NCBI RefSeq assembly: GCF_030766935.1
Contig: NZ_JASERL010000018.1
Location: 124,001-188,000 of the forward strand
Direction: 5' to 3'
From: Streptomyces sp. KL109B
GTDB lineage: Bacteria; Actinomycetota; Actinomycetes; Streptomycetales; Streptomycetaceae
Length of the DNA stretch: 64,000 nt
In this document: in pieces, positions 24,049-32,659 of the stretch
Layout of the letters: each line of letters begins with the position of its first letter
How positions within the stretch are numbered: position 1 is the stretch's first letter
The notes under the pieces: generated by a model
Told to the model about the DNA's origin: nothing
The model's database searches: none
Seen by the model: only the letters and a program-made list of their open reading frames with translations
Translations under genes and position numbers: made by a program

Positions 24049-25695
24049 GTGGCGAGGCTGCGCCTTGGACCACTGCTGCGGTACGTGGACGAGGAGACGG
24101 CGACCGTCTGGGTCGAGGCGAGCCGTCCCTGCGTCGCGCAGGTGCGGTGCGCGGACGGCGCGGCGGGCAGCGCGCCCACGTTCCAGGTCGACGGGCACCA
24201 CTACGCACTGATCCCGGTCACGGGCCTCACTCCCGGCACGGAGACCACGTACGAGATCCGGCTCGGCGGCGACGGCGACGCCCCGCCGGTCTGGCCGCTG
24301 CCGGACTCCCCGTACCCGCCGAGCACCATCCGGACCCCGTCGTACGAGGCCGGGGACCCGGTCCGGGTCACCTTCGGCTCCTGCCGCTGGGCCGCGCCGC
24401 CCGCCGACGAGCACGACCCGGTCGGGCCTGACGCCCTCGACACCCTGGCCGCCCGCATCGCCGCCGACCCGGCCGCCGAGCGCCCCGACGTCCTCGTACT
24501 CCTCGGCGACCAGGTGTACGCGGACGAGACCTCACCGGCGACGCGGGCGTGGCTGGCCCGCCGCCGCGACCTGTCCGACCCGCCGGGCACCGAGGTCGCC
24601 GACTACCAGGAATACACGCACCTCTACTACGAGTCGTGGCTCGACCCGGAGGTCCGCTGGCTGCTCTCCACGGTCCCCAGCTGCATGATCTTCGACGATC
24701 ACGACCTCATCGACGACTGGAACACCAGCGCCGCGTGGCTCGCGGACATGCGCGCGCTTCCGTGGTGGCGCGAGCGGCTGCTGAGCGGCCTGATGTCGTA
24801 CTGGGTGCACCAGCACATAGGCAACCTCTCCCCGGCGGCGCTGGCCACTGACCCGGTGTACGCGGCGGTGCGCGCGACGCCCGACGGCACGGACGCGCTC
24901 CGCGAGTTCGCCGCACGCGCCGACGAGGACCCGTCCTCGGTCCGGTGGAGCTACCGCCGGGACTTCGGGCGCGTACGGCTGCTGATGGTGGACACGCGGG
25001 CGGCCCGCGTCCTGGACGAGCAGCACCGGGCGATGCTCGCGCCCGACGAGGCGAAGTGGCTGCGCGAGCAGGCGTTGGCGGACCACGGCACGTACGACCA
25101 CCTCCTCATCGGCACGTCCCTGCCGTGGCTGCTGCCGCACCTCATCCATGACGCGGAGGGGTGGAACGCGGCGCTGTGCCGGGGGGAACGGGGGCCGCGG
25201 TGGGCGCGGTTCGGGGAGGATCTGCGGCGCAGGGCGGACCTGGAGCACTGGGCGGCGTTCCCGTCGTCGTTCGCGGCGCTCGCCGACCTGATCGCCGAGG
25301 CGGGGTCGGGCGACGCGGCGCCGGCGACCATCTCGGTCCTCTCCGGCGACGTGCACCACGCGTACGTCGCCGAGCCCACGTGGCCGGTGACCGACGCGGC
25401 CCCGAGCGCCCGCGTCCTCCAGCTCACCTGCTCCCCCGTCCACAACTCCGTCCCAGCCTCCATACGCCTCGGCTTCCGCTTCGGCTGGAGCCGCTTCGGA
25501 CGCGCCCTCGGCCGCCGCTTCGCCCGCCACGGGCGCGCTGCCGCGCCGCGCATCGGCTGGCGTCGGACCGGTGGCCCGTGGTTCGGCAACCAACTCATGA
25601 CGCTGACCCTGCGCGCCCGCGACGCCTCCCTGACCCTCGACCAGGCGGACGCACAGCGCGGCCTGACCCGCACGGCCTCCCGCCACCTCACATAA
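24049..25695 (+). CDS. PhoD-like metallophosphatase
   Basis: The 548-residue protein has an N-terminal beta-sandwich domain (residues 1-100, purple-acid-phosphatase-like) and a metallophosphatase domain with the PhoD signatures FGSCRW, VLLGDQVYADE, MIFDDHDLIDDWN and VLSGDVHHAYVAEP. These Asp, Asn and His residues bind the Ca/Fe centre. Unlike secreted PhoD it has no Tat signal peptide at the chosen GTG start, so it is predicted to be cytoplasmic. Substrate is probably a phosphodiester or monoester. The C-terminal RFARHGRAAAPRIGWRR segment is basic. Confidence 0.88.
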   Translation: MARLRLGPLLRYVDEETATVWVEASRPCVAQVRCADGAAGSAPTFQVDGHHYALIPVTGLTPGTETTYEIRLGGDGDAPPVWPLPDSPYPPSTIRTPSYEAGDPVRVTFGSCRWAAPPADEHDPVGPDALDTLAARIAADPAAERPDVLVLLGDQVYADETSPATRAWLARRRDLSDPPGTEVADYQEYTHLYYESWLDPEVRWLLSTVPSCMIFDDHDLIDDWNTSAAWLADMRALPWWRERLLSGLMSYWVHQHIGNLSPAALATDPVYAAVRATPDGTDALREFAARADEDPSSVRWSYRRDFGRVRLLMVDTRAARVLDEQHRAMLAPDEAKWLREQALADHGTYDHLLIGTSLPWLLPHLIHDAEGWNAALCRGERGPRWARFGEDLRRRADLEHWAAFPSSFAALADLIAEAGSGDAAPATISVLSGDVHHAYVAEPTWPVTDAAPSARVLQLTCSPVHNSVPASIRLGFRFGWSRFGRALGRRFARHGRAAAPRIGWRRTGGPWFGNQLMTLTLRARDASLTLDQADAQRGLTRTASRHLT

Positions 25696-26037
25696 CCCGC
25701 CCTCCCATTACGCCCCACCACCCCCACACCACGGGGCTCCGCCCCGGCCCCCGCTGCTCAATCGCCGCAGAGGCTCGAAATACCCCGGCTCCTCACCCCT
25801 GACGGCCGACGCCACGCGCCTTGGGCAATCTGCCGCCTGGGGCGGCAGGGTGGGCAAGGCGGCCCCCGGTGCCACGCGCCCATGACGATGGGCGCCGGCC
25901 ACGGCACAGCCCACCCCGGCACACCCGGGTGAAACGGACCACACCCCCACTGGTCTGCACCACTCCCGGCAGGGAAACGGCATGATGAGCCCCACCATCC
26001 GCTTCCCAGCAGCCCCACATGCCACGGGAGTCCCACC
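25696..26037. other. 342-bp intergenic region with repeat and inverted repeats
   Basis: Contains a copy of the dispersed repeat (GGGGCTCCGCCCC then GCTGCTCAATCGCCGCAGAG, about 25734-25774), and two perfect inverted repeats: CTGCCGCC-TGG-GGCGGCAG (25830-25848) and GCGCCCAT-GACG-ATGGGCGC (25876-25895). The second may be an operator or terminator. No coding sequence was recognised. Confidence 0.6.
25734..25774. repeat. Dispersed intergenic repeat copy
   Basis: GGGGCTCCGCCCC linked to CCCGCTGCTCAATCGCCGC, the inverted orientation of the unit at 3768 and 6117. Confidence 0.75.
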
Positions 26038-28011
26038 TTGCCCGCCGTCCCCCACGCCGAACCCACCCTCGCCGTCGCCATCGTCGGCGCAGGCCCCCGC
26101 GGCACCAGCGTCCTGGAACGCCTCACCGCCTCGGCGGACGAGCTCCTGCCTCCCGGTACCCGGCTCACGGTCCACGTGATCGACCCCCACCCACCCGGCG
26201 CGGGCAGCGTCTGGCGCACGGACCAGGCGCCGGAACTCCTCATGAACACGGTCGCCTCGCAGGTCACCCTCTACACCGACGACAGCGTCGACTGCTCCGG
26301 CCCGATCCACCCCGGCCCGAGCCTCTACGAGTGGGCCAAGCGCCACGACACCCCGCTCGGCCCCGACGCCTATCCGACCCGCGCCCAGTACGGCCGCTAC
26401 CTGCGCTGGGTGTTCACCGAAACCGTCACCACCGCCCCGCCCTCCGTGGAAGTCGTCACCCACCCCACCCGCGCCATCCGCCTCGACGACTCCGAGGGCG
26501 ACCATCAAGCCCACCAGACCCTCACCCTCTCCGACGGCCACCACCTCACCGGCCTGCACGCCGTCGTCCTCACCCAGGGCCACCTCCCCACGGTCCCCAC
26601 CCCGGCCGAACGCGCGCTCACCGACCACGCCCGCCGGCACGGCCTGCGCCACCTCCCGCCCGCCAACCCGGCCGACCTCGACCTGACCCCCATCGCCCCC
26701 GGCGAACCCGTCCTCCTGCGCGGCCTCGGCCTCAACTTCTTCGACCACATGGCCCTGTTGACGGAGGGCCGGGGCGGCCGCTACACCCCCGCGCCGAACG
26801 GCGGCCTGCGCTACATCCCGTCGGGCAACGAGCCCCGCCTGTACGCGGGTTCACGCCGCGGCGTCCCGCACCAGGCACGCGGCGACAACGCCAAGGGCGC
26901 GTACGGCCGCCACCAACCCGCCGTACTCACCGACGAGTTGATATCCCGCTTCCGTAAACGCGCCGACTCCGGCGACGCCCCCGACTTCCTCGCCGACATA
27001 TGGCCCCTGGTCGCGAAGGAGGTCGAAACGGTCTACTACGAGACACTCCTCAGAACCACCACCCCCGACCACCCCGAAGCCCTTACCCCCTCCCCCTCCC
27101 CCTCCCACCCCCACGCCTTCCGCGAGCGTTTCCTCGACGCACCCCACCGGTCCCCCGAAGAGGCAGCCGTACTACGGGACTTCGGCATCCCGGAGAATCT
27201 CCACTGGTCCTGGGACCACGTTTCCCGCCCCGCCTCCGGCCGCCCGTACACCTCCCCCACCGCCTGGCGCACCTGGCTTCTCGGCCACCTTCGCGAGGAC
27301 GCCGCGCACGCCGCGCTCGGCAATGTGAACGGCCCCGTGAAAGCCGCCCTCGACGTGCTGCGCGACCTCCGCAACGAACTGCGGCTCGTCGTCGACCACG
27401 GCGGCCTGACCGGCACCTCGCGCCGCGACCACCTCGACCGCTGGTACACCCCGCTGAACGCGTTCCTGTCGATCGGCCCGCCCCGGCGACGTATCGAGGA
27501 ACTGACCGCGCTGATCGAGGCCGGCGCGCTGACCGTCGTAGGGCCGCGCATGGAGGTGGCGGCGGACGCGCGGGCCGGTCGTTTCGTCGCGCACTCGCCC
27601 GACGTACCGGGTTCGACCGTGAGCGTCACCACACTCGTCGAGGCCCGGCTGCCCGAGCCCGACGTCCGCAGGACCGCCGACGACCTGCTCGAACACCTCC
27701 TCAAGACCGGCGCCGCCCGGCCGCACACCGTCGACGGGCACGAGACCGGAGGCCTCGACGTCACCCCGCGCCCGTACCGTCTGATCGGTCGTCAGGGCCG
27801 GGCGCACGCACGGCGGTTCGCGTTCGGCGTGCCCACCGAGGGGGTGCACTGGGTGACCGCGGCGGGGGCCCGGCCGGGCGTCGACTCGGTCACCCTCTCC
27901 GACGCCGACGCGGTGGCCCGTGCCGCCTTGGGCGCCACTGGTCTAGCCCTCGGGAACGAGTGGAATCATGGCCGGATGTTGAACTTGCAAGCACTAATTA
28001 GGTTCCCCTAA
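26038..28011 (+). CDS. FAD/NAD(P)-binding protein (NAD_binding_9 family)
   Basis: The 657-residue protein starts at TTG 26038, which has GGGAG seven bases upstream. The N-terminal Rossmann dinucleotide-binding motif is VAIVGAGPRGTSVLERL, followed by the acidic strand end VHVIDPHPPGAGSVW. Other family features are ELLMNTVASQVTLY, YGRYLRWVF and RGLGLNFFDHM. It resembles the uncharacterised FAD-NAD(P)-binding family found beside transporter or siderophore genes, and distantly the ornithine hydroxylase fold. The enzymatic reaction is unknown. The last codons overlap the promoter-like region of the DoxX gene. Confidence 0.82.
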   Translation: MPAVPHAEPTLAVAIVGAGPRGTSVLERLTASADELLPPGTRLTVHVIDPHPPGAGSVWRTDQAPELLMNTVASQVTLYTDDSVDCSGPIHPGPSLYEWAKRHDTPLGPDAYPTRAQYGRYLRWVFTETVTTAPPSVEVVTHPTRAIRLDDSEGDHQAHQTLTLSDGHHLTGLHAVVLTQGHLPTVPTPAERALTDHARRHGLRHLPPANPADLDLTPIAPGEPVLLRGLGLNFFDHMALLTEGRGGRYTPAPNGGLRYIPSGNEPRLYAGSRRGVPHQARGDNAKGAYGRHQPAVLTDELISRFRKRADSGDAPDFLADIWPLVAKEVETVYYETLLRTTTPDHPEALTPSPSPSHPHAFRERFLDAPHRSPEEAAVLRDFGIPENLHWSWDHVSRPASGRPYTSPTAWRTWLLGHLREDAAHAALGNVNGPVKAALDVLRDLRNELRLVVDHGGLTGTSRRDHLDRWYTPLNAFLSIGPPRRRIEELTALIEAGALTVVGPRMEVAADARAGRFVAHSPDVPGSTVSVTTLVEARLPEPDVRRTADDLLEHLLKTGAARPHTVDGHETGGLDVTPRPYRLIGRQGRAHARRFAFGVPTEGVHWVTAAGARPGVDSVTLSDADAVARAALGATGLALGNEWNHGRMLNLQALIRFP

Positions 28012-28014
28012 TCT
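27985..28014 (+). promoter_or_regulatory. Candidate promoter/operator for the DoxX gene
   Basis: TTGCAA (27985) and TAATCT (28009) are separated by 18 bp. A perfect inverted repeat ATTAGG-TTCC-CCTAAT (27997-28012) covers the spacer and -10 box, so a repressor bound there would block the promoter. The site lies at the 3' end of the preceding gene. Confidence 0.4.
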
Positions 28015-28108
28015 GTGGCGCCCCACACCGGTGGCGACAGCGGCGACGAAGGCGCTCCTCGGCGCCGGTGCTCTCGGTTCCGTCCCCACCGACCGAAGGA
28101 GCCCCACC

Positions 28109-28567
28109 ATGACTGGTCGTCTGAACCGCGCCCAGCCCTATGCCATAGGTCTGTTCCGCATCGTCATCGGCCTGCTCTTCGCCTGCCACGGCGCCGCCTC
28201 GCTCTTCGGCGTCCTCGGCGGCACGATGGGCGGCGACACCGTCCAGACCGGCGCCTGGCCCGCCTGGTACGCGGCCGTGATCCAGCTCGTCGGCGGCGGC
28301 CTCGTGCTGCTCGGCCTCGGCACCCGCTTCGCCGCCTTCATCGCGTCGGGCTCGATGGCGTACGCGTACTTCAAGATGCACCAGCCCGAGGCACTGTTCC
28401 CGATCCAGAACGGCGGCGAGCCCGCCGCGCTGTTCTGCTGGACGATGCTGCTGCTCGTCTTCACCGGCTCCGGCGCCCTCGGCCTCGACCGCCTCTTCGC
28501 CGGACGCGGCGAACGCTCGGAGCAGCCCGAGGAGACCACCCGGACCAGCGAGACCGTCCCGGCCTGA
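28109..28567 (+). CDS. DoxX-family membrane protein
   Basis: The 152-residue protein starts at ATG 28109 with GAAGGAG upstream. It has four predicted membrane helices. The conserved DoxX features are IGLFRIVIGLLFACHGAASLFG, the polar GGLVLLGLGTRFAA and the helix MAYAYFKMHQPEALFPI. DoxX proteins are linked to thiosulfate/quinone chemistry and, in actinobacteria, to membrane-associated oxidative-stress complexes with SodA and SseA. A superoxide dismutase-like gene is convergent next door, but a functional link is inference. Confidence 0.87.
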   Translation: MTGRLNRAQPYAIGLFRIVIGLLFACHGAASLFGVLGGTMGGDTVQTGAWPAWYAAVIQLVGGGLVLLGLGTRFAAFIASGSMAYAYFKMHQPEALFPIQNGGEPAALFCWTMLLLVFTGSGALGLDRLFAGRGERSEQPEETTRTSETVPA

Positions 28568-28614
28568 ACAGCCCCCCCATCTCCCCACCCCCCTCACCCC
28601 CACAGCACCCGTAA

Positions 28615-28658
28615 CGGCGGCGGCCCGCACCCCACTCCCGGGGTGCGGGCCGCCGCCG
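28615..28658. terminator. Bidirectional terminator, perfect 19-bp stem
   Basis: CGGCGGCGGCCCGCACCCC pairs perfectly with the sequence at 28640-28658 around a 6-base loop (ACTCCC). It sits between the convergent DoxX and superoxide dismutase genes. Confidence 0.88.
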
Positions 28659-28677
28659 TACGCGTACGGGCACGCGC

Positions 28678-29208
28678 TCACGCAGGCGAGGCGAACGGCA
28701 CCGTGAAGCACGCCACCCGGTCGCCCGACCCGCCCGGCTTGTCGTGGATCACGACGGATCCGGCGCCGCCTGGCCGCAGCCCCCACGGCTTGCGGACCTT
28801 CGCCGCGCCGTCGCCGTCCGCGTCGGCGGTGAAGTCGAGCCAGATCTCGTTCTCGGCGTTCTCCCGCTCCGGGTCCACGACGTTCTGGTAGTGCCCGCCC
28901 GCCGCCTCCGGGTCGACGCCGCACGGTTTCTGATGCACGTGCGCGCCGTACGTGTGGCCCGGCACCAGCCCCCTGACCCGCATGCGCACGGTCATCCCGG
29001 ACTCGCTGCCGTGCTGCGCCACCTCGATCGACGACGCCGGGGGCACGAGGCCGTTGTCGTACGTGATCGCCGACGACGGGACGAGCGCGCCGGGCGGCGC
29101 GAACTGCCCCTCCGCCCGCATCCAGTAACAGTCCGCCGCGCTGCCCGCGCCCCCACCCGCCGCGAGCACGGCCGCCGCCATGGCGCCGGTCACCATTCCT
29201 GCCACCAT
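28678..29208 (-). CDS. Secreted superoxide dismutase-like protein, predicted copper-only
   Basis: The 176-residue protein has a signal peptide (AAAVLAAGGGAGSAADC, possibly a lipobox-less secretion signal with cleavage near residue 25). The Cu/Zn-SOD fold is recognisable: His90 and His92 in GAHVHQKPCG, His106 in GGHYQN and His155 in SVVIHDKP are the four copper ligands, with Cys96 and Cys167 placed for the intrasubunit disulfide. The zinc loop, normally holding two His and an Asp between the third ligand and the C-terminal strands, is replaced by DPERENAENEIWLDF with no His. Copper-only SODs keep exactly the four copper ligands. Dismutation of extracellular superoxide is therefore plausible. 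Confidence 0.82.
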   Translation of the reverse strand: MVAGMVTGAMAAAVLAAGGGAGSAADCYWMRAEGQFAPPGALVPSSAITYDNGLVPPASSIEVAQHGSESGMTVRMRVRGLVPGHTYGAHVHQKPCGVDPEAAGGHYQNVVDPERENAENEIWLDFTADADGDGAAKVRKPWGLRPGGAGSVVIHDKPGGSGDRVACFTVPFASPA

Positions 29209-29433
29209 TTCCGTTTTCTCCGTTCACTCGGGGTCACACGACCCGTCTCGTACTGGCTTGTTCGTACGGGACGTGTTCGCCCGATCACGGGATGAACACG
29301 CGACAACGTGAGATCAGGAACAACCGTGCCCCTTTCACCACTTCCGTCACTCCTGAGGCGTACGCTGTAGAGCTGTCATGTCAGCCGCTCCTGTCGGAAG
29401 GAACGGTCCGTACGGGAGTAGGCGAAGCGAACA

Positions 29434-30066
29434 GTGCTGCAGAGTGTCTTCGGGTCACTGGCCGACAGCTCGTGGATCTACGCGATCGTGGCGCTCTCCG
29501 TGCTCTTCGACGTGTTCGTGCCCGTGCTGCCCAGCGGCTTCCTCGTGATCGCCGCGGCCACCGCGACCGCGGGCGGCGCCGCCGCCACCGGCGACGTGCC
29601 CCACCCCAACCTCCCGGACCTGCTCGCCCTCACCCTCTGCGCCGCGACGGCCTCGGTCCTCGGCGACCTGTTCGCCTACCGGCTCGCGTGGCGCGGCGGC
29701 GACCGTCTGGACCGCGCCCTCGCCCGTTCCCGGCGCCTGAGCACCGCGCAGGAACGCCTCGGCGGGGCGCTCGCGCGCTCCAGCGGCGGGGTGCTCGTGA
29801 TCATCGCCCGGTTCGCGCCCGCGGGCCGCTCGGTCGTCTCCTTCGCGGCGGGCACGGCGCACCGGCGGGTCCGCGAGTTCCTGCCCTGGTCCGCCGCCGC
29901 GGGCGTGGCCTGGGCCGCGTACAGCGTGGCGCTCGGCTACTTCGGCGCACAGTGGCTCGGCGCGAGCTGGCTCTCCACCGTCGTCTCGGTGCTCGCCCTG
30001 GTGGGTGCGGGCGCGGTGGCGGCGTACGTGATGCGCAGACCGGTGCCCGCGGCTCAGGAGGCCTGA
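29434..30066 (+). CDS. DedA/VTT-domain membrane protein
   Basis: The 210-residue protein starts at GTG 29434 and has about five hydrophobic segments. DedA features are the N-terminal VLFDVFVPVLPSGFLVIAAA (the first two residues of an E/D-x-P type re-entrant loop), GDLFAYRLAWRGGDRL, and the core motif RFAPAGRSVVSFAAGTAH, where the Arg residues and Pro-Ala-Gly-Arg are conserved in VTT proteins. DedA proteins flip polyprenyl-phosphate or phospholipids across the membrane. The gene overlaps the convergent DUF2277 gene by 13 bp. Confidence 0.85.
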   Translation: MLQSVFGSLADSSWIYAIVALSVLFDVFVPVLPSGFLVIAAATATAGGAAATGDVPHPNLPDLLALTLCAATASVLGDLFAYRLAWRGGDRLDRALARSRRLSTAQERLGGALARSSGGVLVIIARFAPAGRSVVSFAAGTAHRRVREFLPWSAAAGVAWAAYSVALGYFGAQWLGASWLSTVVSVLALVGAGAVAAYVMRRPVPAAQEA

Positions 30067-30299
30067 GCCGACTCCCGCGCGGGCTTGGGGTGCCCGCGCA
30101 CCTCCAGGCCGTCGAGCAGCTCGGCGGTCGCGCGGGCGATGTCGTCCACGGCCCGCTCGAACACCTCACGGTTGTGCGCGGCCGGCGCCCGGAACCCGGA
30201 CACCTTCCGTACGTACTGCAGGGCCGCGGCCCTGATCTCGTCCTCGGTGGCCTCTTCGGGGAGCGCGGGCGGGCGGAGGGTCTTGATGCTGCGGCACAT
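30054..30299 (-). CDS. DUF2277 small protein
   Basis: The 81-residue protein starts MCRSIKTLRPPALPEEATED, the invariant N-terminus of DUF2277, with the Cys at position 2. It continues with IRAAALQYVRKVSGFRAPA. The family is widespread and uncharacterised. A start upstream at 30362 would lack the conserved beginning. It overlaps the DedA gene 3' end. Confidence 0.85.
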   Translation of the reverse strand: MCRSIKTLRPPALPEEATEDEIRAAALQYVRKVSGFRAPAAHNREVFERAVDDIARATAELLDGLEVRGHPKPARESAQAS

Positions 30300-30436
30300 G
30301 CCTCCAGTCTGCCGCCGTTCCCCTCCCCGCACCCGACGGTCGACCACACCCCTCGACCACATCCCTCGACCACACGTTCGCGTGAACTACCCGAAGTTGC
30401 TCGCACCTTGAATTCGAACAGACGTACCATTGGCGG

Positions 30437-30808
30437 GTGGCAGCGATCGATGATTCCGACTCCGAATTCGATTTCCCCAGCGACCTCCTCGCCGGCCAGG
30501 CCGAGCTGCATCAGATCAGGGCCGAGCTCCTCGCCCTGCTCAAGCGGCTCCCATGGTCGGTCGAGCCCCACGACGCCGTCATAGACACCCAGGGCTGGCG
30601 CAAGATGGAGCGCGCCGCCTCGCCCGGCTGGAGCGAGGACGATCAGGCGGAGGTGGAGAAGCTCCGCAGGCGCGAGCTGGAACTGGCCGTGTTCGTGACG
30701 TGCCACCGGTACTGGTCCGAGCTGACGGGCGGCGACACGGTGCGGGCCCGCGCACGACTCAAGCACGTACACGACGAGCCCGGGAACGACGAAGACCCCC
30801 AGGTTTGA
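30437..30808 (+). CDS. Conserved hypothetical acidic protein
   Basis: The 123-residue protein starts with GTG 30437. It is acidic at both ends and helical in the middle (ELHQIRAELLALLKRLPWSVEP, then VEKLRRRELELAVFVTCHRYW). No catalytic motif, membrane segment or export signal is visible. I recognise it only as a family conserved in Streptomyces upstream of the tRNA-Val region. Function unknown. Confidence 0.7.
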   Translation: MAAIDDSDSEFDFPSDLLAGQAELHQIRAELLALLKRLPWSVEPHDAVIDTQGWRKMERAASPGWSEDDQAEVEKLRRRELELAVFVTCHRYWSELTGGDTVRARARLKHVHDEPGNDEDPQV

Positions 30809-30863
30809 TCGACTTGGTCGACTTGGTCGACTCGATCGCCTGGAGGCCTTCGTTCCGTCACGG

Positions 30864-30935
30864 TGGGCGCGGACGGTTTCGAACCGCCGACATTCTGCTT
30901 GTAAGGCAGACGCTCTACCCCTGAGCTACGCGCCC
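30864..30935 (-). tRNA. tRNA-Val (anticodon TAC)
   Basis: On the minus strand the 72-nt cloverleaf is complete: acceptor GGGCGCG/CGCGCCC with discriminator A, D arm GCTC-AGGGGTA-GAGC, anticodon arm TCTGC-CTTACAA-GCAGA with anticodon TAC (reads GTA and GTG), and T arm GGCGG-TTCGAAA-CCGTC. CCA is not encoded, as is usual in Streptomyces. No integrated element or att duplication is visible beside it. Confidence 0.95.
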
Positions 30936-31125
30936 GTGATCCCGGCGTGTGGCCAGGATGAGTGGACAGCGTACCTTGCCGATGCCCGTGCTCCGCAAAC
31001 CCGTTCCCGCCGGGCGAAAGTCGCCCGCCGAACCGCGAACTAATGGACCCGTGTGTTCGTCATTAACCGGTGGGAGAATGGACCGGGCAGGGCTGATGAC
31101 GGCACGGACAGCGCGGGAGAGGTTA

Positions 31126-32547
31126 GTGACGGCGACGACGACCACGAGGAACCCGCGTCAGTCGTCCGCCCCCACTTCCCGGCGCCCCGCTCCGACCTCC
31201 CGGCGGCGCCCCGCCCCGGACTTCGGCCGCGCCCTCAAGGACACCCTGACGCTCGTCGCCCTCCCGCTCCCGCTCCTCACGGCCACGCTCACGTCCGCGT
31301 TCAACGCCGGAGGCACCCGGCGGTGGTTCGGGGGCCGCGCAGAGTCGCAGCGCGCGCAAGCGCAGGCCGCCAAGGACGACGCGGCCGCGGCCTTCTACGA
31401 GCTGGACACGGCCCAGCGTGACCTGCGCATCTCCATCGAGACGATCACCGCGGTCGACGACTCCCCCGCGGCCCGCCGCGCCGTCGACGACTTCGCGGGG
31501 CTCGGCCGCCGTATCGACGAGGTCAGCGGGCAGTACATCGGCGCCGTCGACGCCCACGACCTGGACCGGGACGACCTGGAGGCGTCGGCCGCCGCCCGCG
31601 CCCATGCCGAACTGCGGCAGGCGAAGGAGCAGTTGACGCAGGTCAAGCAGGACCTGGACCGCTTCGCGCAGGGCATAGGGCCGCTGCTCGGCAAGGCGGA
31701 GACCCAACTGGCCCGGCTCGCGCCGTCCGTGGAGCGCGCCCGGCAGGCGCTGCTCGCCGCGACGACCGCGCTCGACTCCGTACGCGAGTCGGGGCTGAAG
31801 GCCGACGAGCTGGCGGCCCGGCTCGCCGCCCTCGGCCCCGAGCTGACCCGGCTGAACCAGGGGGCGGGGCAGCACGGCGTACCGGAGACGCTGGAGCGCG
31901 CGGAGCGGGTCGCGCGGGATGCCGAGCGGGTGCGGGCCGAGGCCGAGCGGCTGCCGGAGCGGGCGGCGGAGATCGACCGCCGGCTCGTCTCCCTGCGCAC
32001 GCGCGCGCAGGCGCTGCAGACGCGGGCGGGGCAGGTCGATCCGGTGCTGAGCGAGCTGCGGCGCCGGTTCACCGCCGCGTGCTGGCAGGACCTCCAGTCC
32101 GTACCGGAGACGGCGGCGCGGAACGTGCGGCAGGCGGAGTCCAAGCTCGCCGAGGCGCGCTCGGCCCGCGAGAGCCAGGACTGGCCGAACGCGACGGCGC
32201 TGCTCTCCACGGTCCGCGCCCTGCTGAACTCGACGGACGAGTCGGTCTCGGCGGCCTCCGACCGGCTGCAGCGCCTGAACGCCGTGTCCAAGGACCCGCG
32301 CGCCGAGATCGACCGCACCCGGTTCGCGATCCGGGACGCCCAGCGTCTCGCCATGGCGGGCCGCTCCACCCCTGACCCGCGGCATGCCCGCCCCCTCGAC
32401 GAGTCGGTCGCCCGCCTCGACCGCGCCGTCGCGGGCCTGGAGGGCCGGCACCCCGACTACTGGCACTTCCTGACGGAGACGGAGGGCGTGCGGCGGACCG
32501 TGGCCCGAGTCGTCACGCAGATCCGGGAGGACCGGGGCGGCGGCTGA
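31126..32547 (+). CDS. Coiled-coil protein of unknown function
   Basis: The product has 473 residues from GTG 31126, with GGGAGAGG just upstream; the frame stays open upstream to about 30949 and ATG 31078 is an alternative. A basic N-terminus is followed by one moderately hydrophobic stretch (LTLVALPLPLLTATLTSAF) that could be a membrane anchor. The remaining 380 residues are almost entirely charged heptad-like helix, rich in Ala, Arg and Glu, for example KEQLTQVKQDLDRFAQGIGP and LERAERVARDAERVRAEAER. It could be a structural or membrane-associated scaffold. No known domain was recognised. Confidence 0.7.
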   Translation: MTATTTTRNPRQSSAPTSRRPAPTSRRRPAPDFGRALKDTLTLVALPLPLLTATLTSAFNAGGTRRWFGGRAESQRAQAQAAKDDAAAAFYELDTAQRDLRISIETITAVDDSPAARRAVDDFAGLGRRIDEVSGQYIGAVDAHDLDRDDLEASAAARAHAELRQAKEQLTQVKQDLDRFAQGIGPLLGKAETQLARLAPSVERARQALLAATTALDSVRESGLKADELAARLAALGPELTRLNQGAGQHGVPETLERAERVARDAERVRAEAERLPERAAEIDRRLVSLRTRAQALQTRAGQVDPVLSELRRRFTAACWQDLQSVPETAARNVRQAESKLAEARSARESQDWPNATALLSTVRALLNSTDESVSAASDRLQRLNAVSKDPRAEIDRTRFAIRDAQRLAMAGRSTPDPRHARPLDESVARLDRAVAGLEGRHPDYWHFLTETEGVRRTVARVVTQIREDRGGG

Positions 32548-32659
32548 CGTTGGCACTCGGCGGCCGACGGGCGGATCCTTGAAGTACGTACGTGAATCTA
32601 CGCACGGGCACGTACCGCTGTGGGCACGTACGGCTTACGTGCAAGGAGGCGAGGCGATC

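Noticed and set aside
27997..28012. Iron box (DmdR/DtxR site) at the inverted repeat before DoxX
   Set aside because: The TTAGG arms look similar, but the spacing (4 bp) is too short for the 19-bp iron-box consensus and no iron genes follow.
30864..30935. tRNA-Val as an attachment site of an integrated element
   Set aside because: No integrase gene and no duplicated tRNA 3' end were seen on either side; flanking genes are ordinary chromosomal types.
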